Of a DNA stretch of 35,595 nucleotides, positions 34,020 through 35,595 are shown one piece after another (the stretch's first letter is position 1; each line of letters starts with the position of its first letter). The stretch is from positions 1-35,595 of the forward strand of contig NZ_CALIMQ010000004.1 in assembly GCF_938045535.1 (NCBI RefSeq), read 5' to 3'. A model generated the notes under the pieces. That model worked only from the letters and a program-made list of their open reading frames with translations, was not told the DNA's origin and did no database searches. Source of the stretch: an uncultured Campylobacter sp. (GTDB lineage Bacteria > Campylobacterota > Campylobacteria > Campylobacterales > Campylobacteraceae). A program made the position numbers and the translations under genes.

Positions 34020-35105
34020 TTAATGATCGCTCTTTAGCCCCGCGCCGCAAAGCGGGATGATGCTATCTCCTTGCAGATCGCAGCTTTCTTTGTAGCGCAG
34101 ATATGCCGCGTAGGTAGCCGCGGTCGTGTGCTCGACGTAAAATCCGCCGCGCGCAAGAGCCGCTCTAGCAGGCAGTATGTCGCTCTCGCTCGCTAAGATC
34201 ACCTCGCGCTCGCCCGCGTAGCTAGAGCCGAGAATTTCGCCCGCACGCATCGGTCTTGCAATCGCGATGCCCTCCGCCAGCGTCGGCTGCGGTTCTATCA
34301 TACGCGCCGCACCTTTAGCGTCAAAAAGCGGAGCGCAACGCTCGCCCTGAACGATGAAAATTTTTGGCAGCGCCTCGATAAGACCGCCCTCATATAGCTC
34401 GCCCAGCGCCGCTTGAGCGCCCAGCAGCAGCGTACCGTTGCCCACGGGGATGAAGATATTGCGCGGCACCCTGCCCAGCTGCTCGTAGATCTCATAAACG
34501 TAGCTCTTCGTGCCCTCGTAAAAGATCGGATTATAAACGTGGTTAGCGTAATAAATTTGATCATCCGCGGCCTTTTTGCGGCACGCATCCGCCGTTTCGT
34601 CGCGGCTGCCGTCAGACACCGTGACGTGCGCGCCGTGGCTTTTAATCATATCGATCTTTTTAGGCGACGTGCCCTTCGGAACGTAAATTTCGCACTCGAT
34701 GCCCGCGCGAGCGCAGTACGCCGCCACGGCATTGCCCGCGTTGCCGCTGGAGTCTTGCAGGACTTTTTTTACGCCGATATTTTTGGCGTGCAGCACCAAA
34801 ACCGCCGCGCCGCGGTCTTTGAACGAAAGCGTAGGCATCGCGTAATCGAGCTTGAGGTAAAGTTCTTCGCCGAATTTCACGCTCGCCGTAAGCCCCTCGC
34901 CCATCGAAATTTCTCTAAATTTAGCCGTGTCGATACCCATAAACCTGCGGTATCTAAAGATGTTAAACTCGCTTTGATCTACGAGCGCAGGGTTAAATTT
35001 GAGCGCATCGGAGTTTAGCTTATACAGCCCGCCGCAGCCGCATTTATAGCTCAAAGTATCGATGGCCGCGTGCTTACCGCAGCCCGTGCAGATGAAATCG
35101 CTCAT
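34020..35105 (-). CDS. Threonine synthase-like PLP-dependent enzyme
   Basis: A 361-residue fold-type II PLP enzyme. An N-terminal zinc-ribbon-like segment has Cys6, Cys9, Cys22 and Cys24. The PLP lysine is Lys96 in LSFKDRG, preceded by GEGLT. SSGNAGNA near 119-126 holds the substrate and GNGTLLLG near 240 the cofactor phosphate. It is much shorter than C. jejuni-type threonine synthase (~466 residues) and resembles the archaeal/plant-like threonine synthase or Ser/Thr dehydratase branch. The frame is open to 35282, but that part overlaps ridA; the start at 35105 has AGGAG. It lies 8 bases after ridA, suggesting that it makes enamine intermediates. Confidence 0.85.
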   Translation of the reverse strand: MSDFICTGCGKHAAIDTLSYKCGCGGLYKLNSDALKFNPALVDQSEFNIFRYRRFMGIDTAKFREISMGEGLTASVKFGEELYLKLDYAMPTLSFKDRGAAVLVLHAKNIGVKKVLQDSSGNAGNAVAAYCARAGIECEIYVPKGTSPKKIDMIKSHGAHVTVSDGSRDETADACRKKAADDQIYYANHVYNPIFYEGTKSYVYEIYEQLGRVPRNIFIPVGNGTLLLGAQAALGELYEGGLIEALPKIFIVQGERCAPLFDAKGAARMIEPQPTLAEGIAIARPMRAGEILGSSYAGEREVILASESDILPARAALARGGFYVEHTTAATYAAYLRYKESCDLQGDSIIPLCGAGLKSDH

Positions 35106-35113
35106 TTTCGCTC

Positions 35114-35500
35114 CTATTTTCTTTCTTTGATTTTTGCGACGGCCTCGATCTCTACGAGGCAACCGAAGTGTAGAGCCGTAGTCGGCACCACGACGCGAGC
35201 GGGCTTGTGCGCGCCGAAAAACAGCGCATACTGCTCGTCGATCACGTCCCAGTTCGCGACATCGGGTGTATAGACGCGGCACATCCGCACGTCGCCTTTA
35301 TCCGCACCTGCGGCGGCGAGCACTGCCGCAACGTTGCTTAGAGCCTGCGCGGTTTGCTCAGCAAGACCCTCCGGGATGGCTTCCGTGTGCGGATCCACGC
35401 TTAGCTGCCCCGAGACATAGAGCGTACCGTCGTCATCTAGGATGCCCGGCGCATAATGCGCCTTTTTCGGCGCGAAGCCAGTTGGATAAATCTCTTTCAT
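35114..35500 (-). CDS. RidA family reactive enamine/imine deaminase
   Basis: A 128-residue RidA/YjgF/UK114 protein. These trimeric enzymes hydrolyse 2-aminoacrylate and related enamines released by PLP enzymes, preventing damage to other PLP enzymes. The opening PTGFAPKKAHYAPG, the LYVSGQLSVDP strand and the final CLVEIEAVAKI are typical. The canonical catalytic Arg (in family V-[R]-V-x-x-LP) aligns with the ARVVVPTTALHFG region. AAAGGAG precedes the ATG. It shares an operon with the PLP enzyme downstream, a functionally logical pair. Confidence 0.92.
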   Translation of the reverse strand: MKEIYPTGFAPKKAHYAPGILDDDGTLYVSGQLSVDPHTEAIPEGLAEQTAQALSNVAAVLAAAGADKGDVRMCRVYTPDVANWDVIDEQYALFFGAHKPARVVVPTTALHFGCLVEIEAVAKIKERK

Positions 35501-35595
35501 TTAAGCTCCTTTGCATATAAAATTTTATATAATTTTACTCTAAATTTATTAAAAATATATAACTATTTCTATAAATTCGCAAAAATTTTAAAATT
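35501..35595 (-). promoter_or_regulatory. AT-rich promoter region of ridA
   Basis: On the minus strand the 95 bases before ridA are almost entirely A/T, with several overlapping TATAAT-like words near 35515-35535 and AAAGGAG before the start. The -10 cannot be fixed among the overlapping candidates. Confidence 0.45.

Noticed and set aside
35106..35282. N-terminal extension of the threonine synthase-like enzyme
   Set aside because: It is the out-of-frame shadow of ridA, is very Arg-rich, and a good start with AGGAG lies at 35105.
1..35595. CRISPR array, transposon or prophage
   Set aside because: No regularly spaced identical repeats, transposase, or phage genes were found; the only periodic repeat is the degenerate RAATTY array.

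Overview
The window looks like chromosomal DNA from an epsilonproteobacterium of the genus Campylobacter, probably one of the higher-GC oral species (the gracilis/curvus/showae/rectus type). This rests on gene order (fabZ-lpxA-clpX-mreB-mreC-carB; infA-rpmJ-rpsM-rpsK-rpsD-rpoA-rplQ; nfu-hypothetical-murE...ybaB...ispA-tkt, all known Campylobacter neighbourhoods), on promoters that show a TATAAT-type -10 box without an obvious -35 box, and on the extreme abundance of the word AAATTT. The species assignment is inference.

Layout. 1-1129 is the start of a type I restriction-modification methylase gene (hsdM, minus strand, cut by the window edge). 1272-9963 is a tightly packed minus-strand operon, queH-fabZ-lpxA-clpX-mreB-mreC-carB (tRNA modification, fatty acid and lipid A synthesis, proteolysis, cell shape, carbamoyl phosphate). 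A large DUF748/AsmA-like envelope protein runs divergently (10029-13391), followed by dapB, a truncated nucleotidyltransferase, purF and a DUF488 gene. 16200-21030 is looser and more accessory: a stand-alone di-Mop molybdate-binding protein, a flavodoxin-fold NAD(P)H oxidoreductase, a Bcp peroxiredoxin, a second oxidoreductase broken by an in-frame amber codon, and a YpfJ-type metallopeptidase. 21181-24563 is the infA/alpha ribosomal operon with two promoters, a structured leader before rpmJ and a clear terminator. 24569-31807 holds an L,D-transpeptidase, nfu, an unknown protein, murE, panD, ybaB, a decayed region, ispA and tkt. 31823-35595 holds a frameshifted GyrI-like gene, tRNA-Ser(CGA), a GrpB-family gene and a ridA/threonine synthase-like pair.

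How the genes connect. Several serve the envelope: fabZ/lpxA (lipid A), mreB/mreC (elongation), dapB and murE (meso-diaminopimelate and its addition to peptidoglycan) and an L,D-transpeptidase (cross-links or attachments at meso-DAP). The accessory stretch is marked by gene decay: five loci (14232, 19437, 28439, 28636, 31823) look truncated, stopped or frameshifted.

I found no CRISPR array, transposase, prophage or convincing new defence system. The most unusual non-genic signals are a ~13-bp-period array of RAATTY words at 19244-19424 and a two-hairpin leader at 21495-21564 upstream of the alpha operon.
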